A stretch of 64,000 nucleotides of DNA from Closterium sp. Naga37s-1 (taxonomy: Eukaryota > Streptophyta > Zygnematophyceae > Desmidiales > Closteriaceae), in NCBI GenBank assembly GCA_947471745.1, contig CANJKZ010000783.1, forward strand, positions 198,501 to 262,500, given 5' to 3'. Position 1 is the first letter of the stretch. Each line of letters begins with the position of its first letter. A model generated the notes under the pieces. The model did no database searches. It was not told the origin of the DNA and worked only from the letters and a program-made list of their open reading frames with translations. Of this stretch, positions 32,685 through 44,100 are shown piece by piece. The translations under genes were made by a program, and so were the position numbers.

Positions 32685-33482
32685 TGTTATAGTCACAATA
32701 GCCTTGAATGTGCCTAAAACGAAAGATAGAGTGCACAGACGGATTTCTGCACAGCGGCTTCAAACGTTGATAGCGTTCTGCTCACAGCTGCAAATGTCTT
32801 GATTCAAATTGGATCTGGAGCGTCTTGACGTCGCCTACAATAAGCAATTTAGATTGCACGATTTCATAAAGAATTGACGACACAGCATCGGTTTGAACGA
32901 ACGGTACGATTGCAGCCACTATAGTCTTAGAACACAAGATAGGAAGAGTTACGAGTTGGGAATGACTCCCAGCTCCTACAAACCCCAAGAGCCGAGGTAC
33001 AGTGATGTGGAACAGTGCCACACTGTCCCCAACCACGAAGGGTCTCGAAACTACCCTCCACAAGGGCCTACACCAAGAGAAATGTTACACTACACAAAGT
33101 AATGCAACTATTCTCACTATCTTAAAGTTTACCCTTTTGGAGAGCTTCGAAATAACTTGAATCTTGAAACCATGGCTCTGGTTCTTCAAGGTAAATTCTT
33201 CCTTGAGTTCTTGGAAGTCTTCTGCGCACACCTGCGACACGCCGAACGTTCCACACACGACAAAATAGAAAACCGCACACGACACGCAAACGACGACGTG
33301 ACACGCGACTAGCGATAACTCGCTATTGACTCGACGCACACATTCAAAATCATGCTTCATCATACACACACTATTGTAAACATGAAATATATATTATTTC
33401 ATGTCCTCATACCATTCCATGCACACACGCATGCACGCACACGGACAACAAGCCGAATGCAAACCGTAGGGTTGCACCAACA
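32685..33482 (-). repeat. 5' LTR of Copia-I
   Basis: 798 bp. It is the 5' LTR because the complement of the primer site (GCTCTGATACCA, 32671-32682) lies at its inner edge. The promoter should lie here, but I could not pinpoint a TATA element with confidence. Confidence 0.93.
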
Positions 33483-33488
33483 CGGAGG

Positions 33489-33633
33489 AGGAATCTGAGG
33501 ACAAGCCTATCAATCTAATGCGTTTGACGCCTAGCGCCTCCTGCTCATGCAGCCACGCTACATAAGGCGTCACTACCGGTTCTCCAACAGTTCTTCTATT
33601 TTCTCGCTGGCGCCTGGAAGATGAAGCCGGCAT
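33489..33633 (-). pseudogene. Harbinger Myb-like protein, N-terminal part
   Basis: On the minus strand an ATG at 33633 opens a frame, MPASSSRRQRENRRTVGEP, which runs to the Copia-I boundary. The frame continues on the far side of Copia-I at 27044. This is a plain transposon gene split by an LTR insertion. Confidence 0.65.
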
Positions 33634-33640
33634 ATTACTA

Positions 33641-34215
33641 GAACTTGGTTAGTAGTTGGCGAGGTGGTCAATGGGGTGGAATGGGCCAGGGATGAAAACC
33701 GCAGGTACTTGTAAGGGTAGGCATCTTGCTAAACACGAGAAATGTGGTTGGAGCATTTGGTGTGGTTCATTTGGAAACGGAGCCGCGAATATGTTTTTGC
33801 GGGCTTGAAATTGCGATACGCTGAAACACACTTTTTTTTTCGTTCCCTCCCAGGCCGTTTTTTACCGTCTCGTGGGTGCAGGAGGCCGTTGGGAAATGTC
33901 GCATGAATGTTTGATGTGGACGCGGGTGAGTGGCTGCACCAATTTTTTCTTGTCCTTTGTCCGAAGCGACTTCCGTCGCTGGGCACGTGTGGTGGGTGTG
34001 GAGAATACTGGATTCCGCCACGCTGGACCAATGGTGCTGCACGTCGATGGGCCCCATCTTAGGAAGGCGCCCTTAGATCCTTCCTTGTACCACGTTCCAC
34101 CTTGACGCGGTACAAGTAGAGCCGTAGATCCAGCTACAGACGAGCCTCTTATAATTAGCTAGTGTAGATTAAGCCAGTGTAAATTAAGCTAGCGTGAAGC
34201 AATCAAAGTCTCGCC
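33641..34215. promoter_or_regulatory. Region upstream of the TSR1-like gene, with a 15-bp triplicate repeat
   Basis: No gene is seen. The left part probably still belongs to the Harbinger right end. Just before the TSR1-like ATG, a unit like AGCTAGTGTAGATTA is repeated about three times (34158-34200), probably in the promoter or 5' UTR. The ATG has a favourable context, CGCCATGG. Confidence 0.4.
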
Positions 34216-36662
34216 ATGGTGGGCGGCAACGCGAAGACGCAGAAGAACAAGGCGCACAACTCGCGGTTCAGCGCCAAGAGCCAGCGCGCGCTGCACAAGG
34301 TCGCTAAGGGTACGCCCGTAGTGCTGCTCGTCCGCTCGTTGCTTGCATCAAGGGCGCATCATCTCGCTTTCGCTCGCTGCGCCTCACGACGTTATTCGCA
34401 ATGACAAAGACAACGCGCAAAACCGAGGGCATCAGCGTAACCAATCAATTGTTTTAATTGTTTTCCAGCTTCTAGCACCGCTCATCACGGGATACCCACT
34501 CGCTCCTTGGCCAACGTTTTGAAGCTGCATGCGAAATTCCGCTCGTTTTTCCGCGTTTTGCCCTCTACCCTGGACTGGGTGTTTTAGTCGACTCAAAAGT
34601 CAGCCCAATAACCTGGACGTGGTTGGATCCCCTCAAATGCTTCCCCCCAAATTCTCCCCCCCAAATGCTCCCCCCCAAATCCCGCCCCCAACGTCAGACG
34701 GCGGAGCAGCAGGGGCAGCGCGCAGGGGCGCGAAGGGCAAGGGGAAGGGCCATGACGCCGTCACGAAGGCCGAGAGGCTCAACCGCAACAAGCTGGTACG
34801 ATAGGGTTACCAGCAGTTTGCATGCCAAGAGTTTCGTATCCAGGAGAGAGGGCAGGGCAGGAGGCCAGGAATGCAGTTCAGACGTGCATATAAGGAGGAG
34901 GGCTCACCAAGGGGGCAGGGTAGGAAGGAGGAGGGCTCACCAAGGGGGCAGGGTAGGAAGGAGGAGGGCTCACCAAGGGGGCAGGGTAGGAGGGAGGAGG
35001 GCTCACCAAGGGGGCAGGGTAGGAGGGAGGAGGGCTTACCAAGGGGGCAGGGTAGGAGGGAGAAGGGCTCACCAAGGGGGCAGGCGAAGAGAGGGGAGGG
35101 CTCGCAAAAGGGGCAGGCCACGGGGGCAGGCCAGGGGGGCAGACGAGAGGGTAGAGCTGCAGCCGCTGGCGGCGCTGGCAGTAGCGCATCAAGATGGGTC
35201 AATTTGGTGGCTGCTTGCTTGTGCTCGTTGCAGTTACGGCGATAATGTGATGCGAGGGCTTTTGTGTCCCGTGGACATGGGTGACCAGGAGTAGGATGGA
35301 GGTTCAGGGTTTAACTCTCTGGCTGATGACTGGGTTTTACACAACTAGTGTTTAAGATTTAGGGTTTAGGGCTCCTGTCGCCAGTTTCTCTTCTCCGGTC
35401 CTATCCAACACGTCCCCCTTCTCTCCGCGCCCCTGCACCCCCTTCTCTGTAAGCTAATGTGCTAACCAAACCCTTTCCTCCCTTGCCCCCTCCCACCCTC
35501 TGTCGTCTCACTCTCAGCTGCGGGACAGGAAGCGTGCAGACGTGCTGGCGGCTAAGAGAGCTCTGTCGACTGCCTCATCTCTTCCCTGTTCATCCCTTCT
35601 CTTTCCCCCCCCCCCCCCCCTCCCTACCAACCCCTCCCCTCCCCTCCCACCCCACCCCCTGTCGTGCCACCCACAGCAAGCGAGCAAGCGTGCTGGCGGC
35701 CAAGAGAGCTCTCTCTGCTTCCTCCACGCCGCTCCGCGTCGTGGTGAGCCACCCCGCATTGTGGTGAGCCGCCCCGCGTCGTGGTGAGCCGCCCCACCCT
35801 GCAGCGCAGGCGTGAGCCAGGCGTGTTTGGTGCTCAAATCTGCACTGCAATGGTGAGTCGGTCCCCTGACGTCACGCAAGATCAAATCTGCAAAGGTGCG
35901 AGTCGCCCCCCTGGGCCGAGGTGAGTAGAGCTCAGGGGAAAGTGGAGCATGACGCGGCTGTGAGGAAGGAGAGACTGAGGGGCAAGGCAAGGCAAGGGAA
36001 GGTGTAAAACCGCAGGGGTGAGTCACTTTTAAAGGGCGTGAGGTGAAAGCGGTAAGTTAGGGTCAGAGAATGAATGAAAGTGTGAGGTGAGGGCAAGGCA
36101 AGTGACGTGAACCGTCAAGTGAGGTGAGTGACATTGGGCCGTCGTGGTAACTAGCCTCTCTCAAGTGAGCCCTGAGTCCCCCTTTAGGTGCAGCAGTGAG
36201 CTCACCTCACCTCCCTTGCAATGGTGAGTCCAATGAGTCCAGTGTACCTTTGACAACCCCCCCTGCCCTAGCTCGCCAGGCTTAGTGAAAGAAACCACCC
36301 TCGACTCAAGCGTGGCTTTTGAATCAACACTGTCGTGGATCACTAGGCTCAGTGAAGCATGAAGGCACCCCTGAGACACGTGGGGTTCGAGGTGGGGATG
36401 ATGGGATGGGATGGGCCCATCCGACGCCCCCACTCCTCCACATCTCCACTCCACTCCTTCCTCTCTTAACTTAACCCCCAATCCACCCCCCCTCTCCTCG
36501 CGCCCCCCTTTCCCCCCCTTCTCTTCTTGCACCCCCCTCCATTGTCTTCCCGCCCCCCACCCCTGTACGTGGCAGCTGCTGATTGGTTTATCCCACCAGG
36601 TGGACGTGGCTCACCTCGCAGATAAGTTCGTTGAGGCATGCGCTGCATCAGGTGCCTCTCAG
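34216..36662 (+). CDS. TSR1: TSR1-like ribosome-biogenesis GTPase-domain protein, 5' exons only
   Basis: TSR1 is a nucleolar/cytoplasmic 40S-subunit maturation factor. Exon 1 (34216-34309) gives MVGGN then KAHNSRFSAKSQRALHK, like the start of plant TSR1 proteins, and ends at a GT donor. Exon 2 (34698-34795) gives a basic stretch ending AVTKAERLNRNKL. Exon 3 occurs in two versions (about 35518-35580 LRDRKRADVLAAKRA; 35681-35743 RASVLAAKRAL...PLRVV). Exon 4 (36576-36662) gives LLIGLSHQVDVAHLADKF and joins in phase. This matches the TSR1 'LREQKRA..KRA...PRVI.LFPLS..V' order. No later exons are seen before the oppositely oriented gene at 38.2 kb, so this may be a 5' fragment or a pseudogene. Confidence 0.7.
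34893..35100. repeat. 33-bp minisatellite in TSR1-like intron 2
   Basis: About six to seven copies of a 33-bp unit containing GGGCTCACCAAGGGGGCAGG. Because 33 is divisible by three, all frames stay open and make false ORFs on both strands. Confidence 0.85.
35738..35805 (+). repeat. Tandemly repeated splice-donor segment
   Basis: About three copies of a roughly 20-bp unit, (GTCGTG)GTGAGCC(A/G)CCCCGC. The first copy is the donor of exon 3b (GTG|GTGAGCC at 35741-35750), so the exon end and donor have been duplicated into the intron. Confidence 0.65.
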
Positions 36663-38155
36663 GTGGGTCTCTCCTTTCTTCAGGCCCCTGAGGTGCTTAT
36701 CAGGTGGGTCTCTGCTGTCTTTACGTTGCTCTCAAGGTCGGGGTTCTGAGGAAGGTGTGAAAAAATGTCAACTTCTTTTAATAGTAAGAAACGGAAAAAA
36801 CAAAAATGGACAAAAAAGGCGTTGTGACAAGTAAGCATATATAAAATATATATATAATATAATATACATATGTGTGTGCGAACAGAATAAAGGCTTCTCT
36901 GCTGACAGCATGGAGTGTGTATGTGCTTGTCTTATGTGACTGAACAAACGACGGGCCATTGCTCTTCTCAGGTAAAAATGATTTTTCCCACCTTGGCTCT
37001 GAGAGGGACCAGATTTCCGTCCTTCTGTCTTTGCTTTTGCTTCAGCCCCCTGCCCCGGACTTAAAACCCTTCCCAAACAGTGGTTGTGCTTACTTTTAGT
37101 TAGAGTGTTCATACATTGTCATAATTTTGTTGGCATGTTACCCTTTTAGTTATTCTGGCACCTCCTCCCTTTTTACATAGGTGCACACACACACACCCCC
37201 ACACGACACACGAAGCACACTCAAAGCTAACAATCTTGACGGATTTACTAGAGCAACAAACCAGGAAGCATGTATGGACTGATACACGTGCTAAATATAC
37301 ACACTCAGCCAACCACACACTCAGCCAACCAAGCACTCAGGCAACCATAATCCCAATAGGATCCTAGCCTCCGAGCAACTGCATGCAGTTGCTCGCACCT
37401 CTGCTCCATCAGCCCCCGCCGAGACATCCCTCTGGCGCTGCCAGCTTGCGCCTCCTTGCCCCTACCCATCCTACTAGGGTTTCCCGCCCTTCCAGTGGCT
37501 ATTGCCATACCCTACAGAGTGACCACAATCAGTTCATGGTTGCAACGAGAGGGCAATTTGAGGGCAGGACACAACGTAATGAGTGACATGAGACAGAAAA
37601 TGATAGTGGCATGTGGGTCGATCATGGGTGCATGTGGGTGGTCATGTGGGTGGTGGAGGTGGGAGATGAGATTCTTAGCTCGCTCGATGGGCTTGGAAGA
37701 GAGCAAGATAGAAAGCAGAGGGGACATCTCACTCACCCCCTTTCTTAATGTGAACACAAACAATCCAGACATGTAAAAGAGATGGGTGTAACACACAGAA
37801 TGTCTTGCATAAGGAGGTCAAAGAGAGATTGTAGTGAAAGGTGGTTTGTACTATCAAATGCTTCCGGTATTCTTGTTTTTGCAGTGCAAAGCCATGTGTG
37901 GGGGTATAAGCTGGTGAAGGGTTTGTGACATAATAGAGTGGTGGCCCTAGGGTCATGCGTATGCACTCGCACTTACTGATCTCGCAGCTAATTGATAGCG
38001 GCATGTTTCCGTTCTTATTAGTCCTGAGAGCGGGAAAGGTATGGTAGAGAATGACAGTGAAGGGTAAGTTGTTATGAGGACAAAATCACAGCAAATGCAA
38101 AATGGTAGTGAATGCTCGAAATAAACCGCAAGAAGCACATGGCACCTGGCGTGTA
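36663..38155. other. Intergenic or intron sequence, no gene seen
   Basis: After exon 4 of the TSR1-like gene the GTGGGTCTCT donor context is repeated once more (about 36,662 and 36,701). The stretch holds an AT microsatellite (36,840-36,870), a CA-rich tract (37,184-37,200) and otherwise unremarkable sequence. None of the frames shows a conserved domain. Confidence 0.5.
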
Positions 38156-41100
38156 TCACATCACGCCCACACACCTTTGCGTGTCGGGGTAAACATTGCC
38201 AACCCTCTCAGGTCGAAAGATTTTCAAGCCCGTCTGGTCCGTGCAGTTGGGGCCGTTGTGAAACGCAACGATTGCGCGTCGTGGCCTTCCCACTCGGTAA
38301 GTGTGGAATCGTTCCACTCGAGGGTGATTTTGACATGGGCGTTTGGCTTCCTGAGCTGGGGGTCCAGTGCGGAGCTGGAGGCTAGGTCGCGCGGTGACAC
38401 TGGCTCACACTGTCGGCAGCACCGTGGCAAAGAATTTATAGCCCATCGTGCCTGAGCCGGTCTGCTGCAGCCACACCCACGTTCGCAGCCGGGTAGCTGA
38501 GCGGCCGCCGTGGCGGTTGATGAAGCAACGGTTGGTGCGTTGGTTGGTGCCATGTCGCGTCAGGAAGTGAATTGATGGTAGTCGTGGTGACGACGTGGGC
38601 CGCGCCGCGCCGTCCAGTTGGGAAAGGGAGTGCAAAGTAGAGGCGAGAGGGGGGTGGGGGAGCGGAAGTTAGTGTGGATGATGGAATGGTTTAGTTTAGA
38701 GAATGAAAGCGCTGGCACGCAGGGCTGCTCTAGGGGCTCAGACTTGTGAGATTATAGTGTGACTACGTGATAAAGATGGGTGCCTCAGAAGAGAGTATGA
38801 AGTGTAGCTGTAAGGAAAATTCCTTTTCCTTACTTCGCGTCCCTGATCAGCGCGTACACCACTGTTCCCGCCAACAGCACCCAACAGTAAACCATTACCA
38901 CTCGCGACATTCGCCTCGACACTATTCCCGCCACTGTTCACGATGCGACCCAACCTCACGGTTCGGTTGGTAACCCGCGCTACGGACCTCTGCCTCGGCA
39001 TTTCCCAACCTCGGCGCCAGGCCCGTCGCGCACCCCATTTTCACGCATTACCGTTACCACTGTATTTTTGCTATATATTCTTCGCTCATGCCTTCGCTCA
39101 TTGTAATTTTGCTTCGATAGTGCAATTCTCGCTCGCTCACTCAATTGCACTCGTAACAATTGGTATTCAGAGCCTACGATCTCTTCTCGGACCACACCCA
39201 CACCTTCGCTTCCCCACTATCTCAATTTTTGGGGGGGGTAGACATCTCTCAGCGACACAGCACCGCCGCTCGTAGTGCTCTCTTGTAAGCACGCACGGCC
39301 ACGACAGAGGCTCTCGCTGAATTTGCCCGACACCCCCACCATGGCCGAATTCACTCTCGCAACACTGACGCAAGAGCAACTCCACCATCTCGTGCGCCAA
39401 TTCGAAGAATCGGCGCTCGAAATTACGACACTCACGGCGGAACATGACTCCGCGCGTCAGCAATCTACGGTGAATACTCCGGCGCCACCACACGCACCTG
39501 CAAATGCACCTGCACAATCGGAGGAGCCGATCATCATCTCATCAGGCACACCAACACAACATGACAGCGTGGGACAGCGCTCAGGCGCAGCCAGTGATGG
39601 CGCCGCCCACTCAATGCCTGGCATGGAGAGGAACAGGGTCGCGCCAAGCCCGCGGGAGCCTCGTGAAGCCCGTCGGCACGTGGAATTCGCGGCGACAAGG
39701 GGCGACCACGCCATCATGGCACCAATGCCACTCAAGCCGCAGCGCCCGCCCTGCTTTGATCCAAGCCAGCGTGGAAGTCCGACGGTTCAATCGTGGGTCT
39801 TCACAATGAACGTCTTCTTCGACGCGAATTACGTCGAGTCCGACACAGCGAAGATCAGATACGCCGTCTCGCTGCTGAGGGGCCCCGCCATGGACTGGTG
39901 GCAAGTCATCGTGACGTCGCCACGCGCCTACGAGCCACCATCGCAAGAGGAAGGGCCCACGGGTCCAGCCGTGACGTGGAGTTCATCCTGCGAAACCGCC
40001 GAGTACAGCACGTCGGATGCGTGGTGCGCAGGGCTTTGGGCGCGCTTCGAGCCAATCGCGGCTTCTATTTTGGCGCATCAGAGACTGCGTACTTGGCAGC
40101 AGCTCCGGTCGGTTCAAGACTACACAAGCGGTTTTCTCGCATTATGCGAGCAAGTCGGCTACATGCACGAAGCGGAGCGGGTGGACCGTTACGTCGGAGG
40201 GCTGAAGCCAGACATCTTGCACGAAATCATGCTACGCGGACTCTCGAACTTCAACGAGATTCTCGCGCTCGCCGAGAAGATCAACATTTTGCGCCGTCCG
40301 AGACCGGGGTCCTACTACGGACATCGCCCTCGGGGACCGATCAAGCACGCCACCGTACATGCCGTTGCAACAAATGCAGTTGCCGCGCCGTTTAAGGGGC
40401 GTTGCTTTGCTTGCAATCGGCCGGGCCATCGCAAGAGTGAGTGCCCAGAGGAGCTGAGGTGCTGCGGAGCAGAGCAGGGGAGGGAGTCTCCAAGGCAGGG
40501 AAACGCCAGCAGTTAGTAGGAATCGGGCCAACTACTGACGAGACTGCCTGCTCGCCCAACCCCACCGACCCTCACCGAGTCACAGTACCGATTCACGCCA
40601 TTGATCGGGCTCTGACGAATAAGGAGGGTACAGTGGCGGATTGCCCAGTACTGATCCACGGGAAAATACAGGGAGCAGCAGTGAAGATTTTTATCGACAG
40701 AGGAGCAAGTCACAGTTTAGTTAATACCGCAACCGCACGGAAACTGCAACTGACACTTAGCCGGTGTTTACCGGAGATAGATGCACGCTTAGTTGACAGC
40801 ACACCACTGGCCATACGGGAGAAGGTGGAGAGAGTAAAAGTCCACTGCGGGGGGAATTTCGGGTTTACACAGGAAATGCTCGCGATGACATTGGATGGGC
40901 ACGACATTTTACTGGGGCGTGATTGGCTGCGACGGTATAATCCGCGAATTGACTGGACAACGGGTAGCTGCACTATGCGAAGTAGCGGTAACTGGGTCGA
41001 ACAACCTCGCTGGCAGTCGCCTGAGTCTTCAATGGTACACGTCAACGCCGTCACCATGAAGCGGGCTGTCGCCGCTAGAGCTGACATGTACGCAGTAGAC

Positions 41101-44100
41101 ATTGCAGTGGTAGAGGAAGCAGAGCTGCCGAGCGATTTCAAGAAACTGCTGGCAGCGGTACCGCCTGAACTACAGGAACTGTTGAAACGGTACCCGGAGA
41201 TTTTTCCCGATGGTTTACCGTAGGGGCTGCCACCTCAGCGGGCACACGACCACCGTATAGACTTAGAACCGGGGGCACAGCCAACCGTACAGCGCTAGTT
41301 CAGACTGGCACAACCCGAACTTGACGAACTGAGGAAGCAGTTAGATTACCTGTTAGAGAAGAAATTCATCCGACCGAGTTCGTCACCGTTCCCCGCACCG
41401 ATACTGTTCACACCGAAAAAAGACGGAGGGTTTCGCATGTGCATCGATTACAGAGCACTAATCAGGGTAACAATCAAGTCACGATACCCCATTCCCCATG
41501 CCGACGAACTGATAGACCAACTGCGAACAGCACGGGTTTTTTCAAAAATAGATTTAGGGGGAGGTTACCATCAGATTAGAGTCGAACCATCGGACTGCGC
41601 CAAGACAAATTTTCGGACTATGTATGGGTCATTCGAGTACACCGTGATGCCTTTCGGGCTGACCAACGCACCGGCGACATTTCAGATGACCATGAACGAG
41701 GCGTTTAGGCCACTTTCAGATAAATGCGTGATAGTTTACCTTGACGACATCCTCGTCTATGGTCGCGACAAGCAGGAGCACTTAGCAGATCTGGAAGCAG
41801 TATTTAAAATTTTAGACGAGCACCGGCTACTGACATAAGGTTCCAAGTGCGATTTTTTTCAGGACAGGCTAGAGTTTTTGGGGCACGTTATTTCGGAGGC
41901 TGGGGTCGAAATTAACCCAAACAAGCTGGACACCGTGAAAGCGTGGCACCCCCCGACGAATATCACGGAGCTGCAGAGTTTTTTGGGATTCGTAAATTAT
42001 ATGCGTCGGTTCGTCCCCGACATGGCACGCTTAACAACACCACTCACTGACTTACTGCGCAAGGGGGTCGCTTTCACGTGGGGGGGGAAAGAGCATGCTG
42101 CCTTCTCTGCCCTGAAAAATGTTCTCTGTTCACCGCCCGTACTGCGCATCGCCGACCCACACCGCCCATTCAAAGTAGTTACAAACGCCAGCGACATCAC
42201 CATCGGAGCCGTACTGCTACAGGACGTCGGCAACGGCCTATAGCCCATCGCATACGAGTCACGAAAACTGCATCCGCCTGATAAAAATTACCCGATATAC
42301 GACCACGAAATGCTCGCGATCGTGCACGCATTCAAAATGTGGCGCTGTTACTTGACCGGCACAGACGTGTCAGTACGGACAGACCATAAATCGCTACAGT
42401 ACCTCCGCGCACAGCCACACCTCAACCCACGACACATCTGCTGGCTCGATTTTCTCGAGTCCAATTTCCATCACACAGTCACCTACAAAAAAGGGGCGTC
42501 GAACATCGCCGACGCACTGACCCGCCCCACTGCCCAGATCCACGTGATACTACTTGCCCAGACCAGCCCACTACTGACAGGACTATTCACCCACAGGTAC
42601 CAAACGGATCCATTCTTCATAGGAGGAAATTCGGAGCAGTTCGCAGCACCAAAGGGAATTTATTACGTAAAAGCTGGCACCGACCGCATCTGGGTACCAG
42701 GGTATTCACTACTACGGGAATTACTGTTACAGGAGGCACACGACGGAGTCACCTCAGGCCGTTTCGGGGTAGAGAAAACACGACAGCAGCTGCAGCGGTA
42801 TTATTACTGGCCCGAAATGTTGACCGACGTTCAGCGACACGTGGCATCGTGTCCCACTTGCCAGCTCATGAAATCATCACGGAAGCGACCGGCAGGACAG
42901 TTGCAGCCGATACCACCCCCAGAGCGTGCTTGGCAGCAGGTGACGATGGACTTCGTCACGGGGTTACCGGCCGGAGCGAGTGGGAACGACGCGATCATGG
43001 TCATCGTCGATCGACTGACGAAAATGGCACACTTCGCAGCTTGCAAGAAATCGATCACAGCCGAAGAAACATCCCGCCTCTTCATCTCCACCGTCGTTCG
43101 ACTGCACGGGATACCAGCAGCGATCATCAGTGACCACGACACGAAATTCACCAGCAACTTCTGGCGGAACTTGTGGCAGCAGTGAGGCACACGGCTACAG
43201 TTCAGTTCTTCGTACCACCCCGAGACGGACGGACAGACAGAAAGGACGAATCGGACTATGGAGCAGCTCATCCGAGCCACGTGCGATGATCCAACCACCT
43301 GGGAATAGCAGCTGCCACTCATCGAGTTCGCATACAATAACTCACCTTCCACCACGACCCAACAGTCACCGTTTTACCTGAACTACGGACAAGACCCGAT
43401 AGTACCCATGACCCCGAATCCCGACAACCCGGTGCCAAGAGCGCAACAGTTCGCCGAAATTTTGCAAGCAGCACGGACCTGAGCAACAGACGCGATTAAA
43501 AAGTCAAACATCATCGCTAAACGCAACGCCGACCGCCACCACCGACCTGTCACTTACCAGCTCGACGACCTAGTTTTACTCGACACCCAGAACCTCCGCC
43601 TGCCGATTACCCTATAACTCCGCCCTCGATATTGTGGGCCATTTCGCATCAGCCACATGATTACACCCGTCACCGCCCACCTCCTCCTCCCCGCTGACTG
43701 GTACATCAGCCCGTCTTTCCACGTTAGCCTGCTTCGCCCCTACGTACCATCCACCAACCAACTGCCCCGCAACCGCCCAGCCAGCATGACTCGACCACCG
43801 ACAGAGCCAATCATCACGCCCGAGAAAATTCTGAGCCACCAGGTTCGTGACCCACGAGGAGCTCGAAGGGTCGAGTTCCTGATCCGCCAGAATGACCGAA
43901 CGCCCGCTGAGGATAACTTGGATCCCCTGGACAGGATTGAAAACCACCCCGTCCTCACCGAGTATCTGCGCAGTCAAAATTTTCGGGATGTACACGCGCT
44001 TTCGTAAGGAGGGCCTCCTTAGGGGGGGGGGTAGTGTAAGGAAAATTCCTTTTCCTTACTTCGCGTCCCTGCTCAGCGCGTACACCAATGTTCCCACCAA

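Larger units (their letters stand above)
27045..33482 (-). mobile_element. Copia-I, whole-looking Ty1/copia element
   Basis: A 6,438-bp element with 798-bp LTRs (27045-27842 and 32685-33482) that differ at about one position, so the insertion is very recent. Flanks are CGGAC (27040-27044) and CGGAG (33483-33487), a 5-bp duplication with one mismatch. On the minus strand the primer site TGGTATCAGAGC follows the 5' LTR after 2 nt. A single gag-pol frame fills the interior. It lies in the Myb-like gene of the Harbinger element. No obvious breaks are seen; it may still be capable of movement. Confidence 0.93.
24681..33640. mobile_element. PIF/Harbinger DNA transposon, split by Copia-I
   Basis: The family normally carries two genes, a DDE transposase and a Myb/SANT-like DNA-binding protein, and both are here in convergent orientation (transposase plus at 24.7-25.95 kb, Myb-like minus at 26.2-27.04 and 33.49-33.63 kb). 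Copia-I (27045-33482) lies within the Myb-like gene. I could not define the terminal inverted repeats or the 3-bp target duplication. The left end should lie at about 24.6-24.68 kb next to Copia-M, and the right end somewhere beyond 33.64 kb. Confidence 0.75.

Noticed and set aside
34807-35245. ORFs of 100-130 codons on both strands over the 33-bp minisatellite
   Set aside because: The unit length is a multiple of three, so all frames stay open. The tract is in an intron between TSR1-like exons 2 and 3.
36840-36875. AT-rich tract as a promoter or origin
   Set aside because: It is a simple TA dinucleotide-type repeat in an unassigned stretch, with no gene start nearby in either direction.
38224-38553. 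A 109-codon minus-strand frame as a separate gene
   Set aside because: It overlaps exon 3 of the EGF-like gene in another phase, has no domain, and gives a poorer protein than the exon that fits the splice phase.
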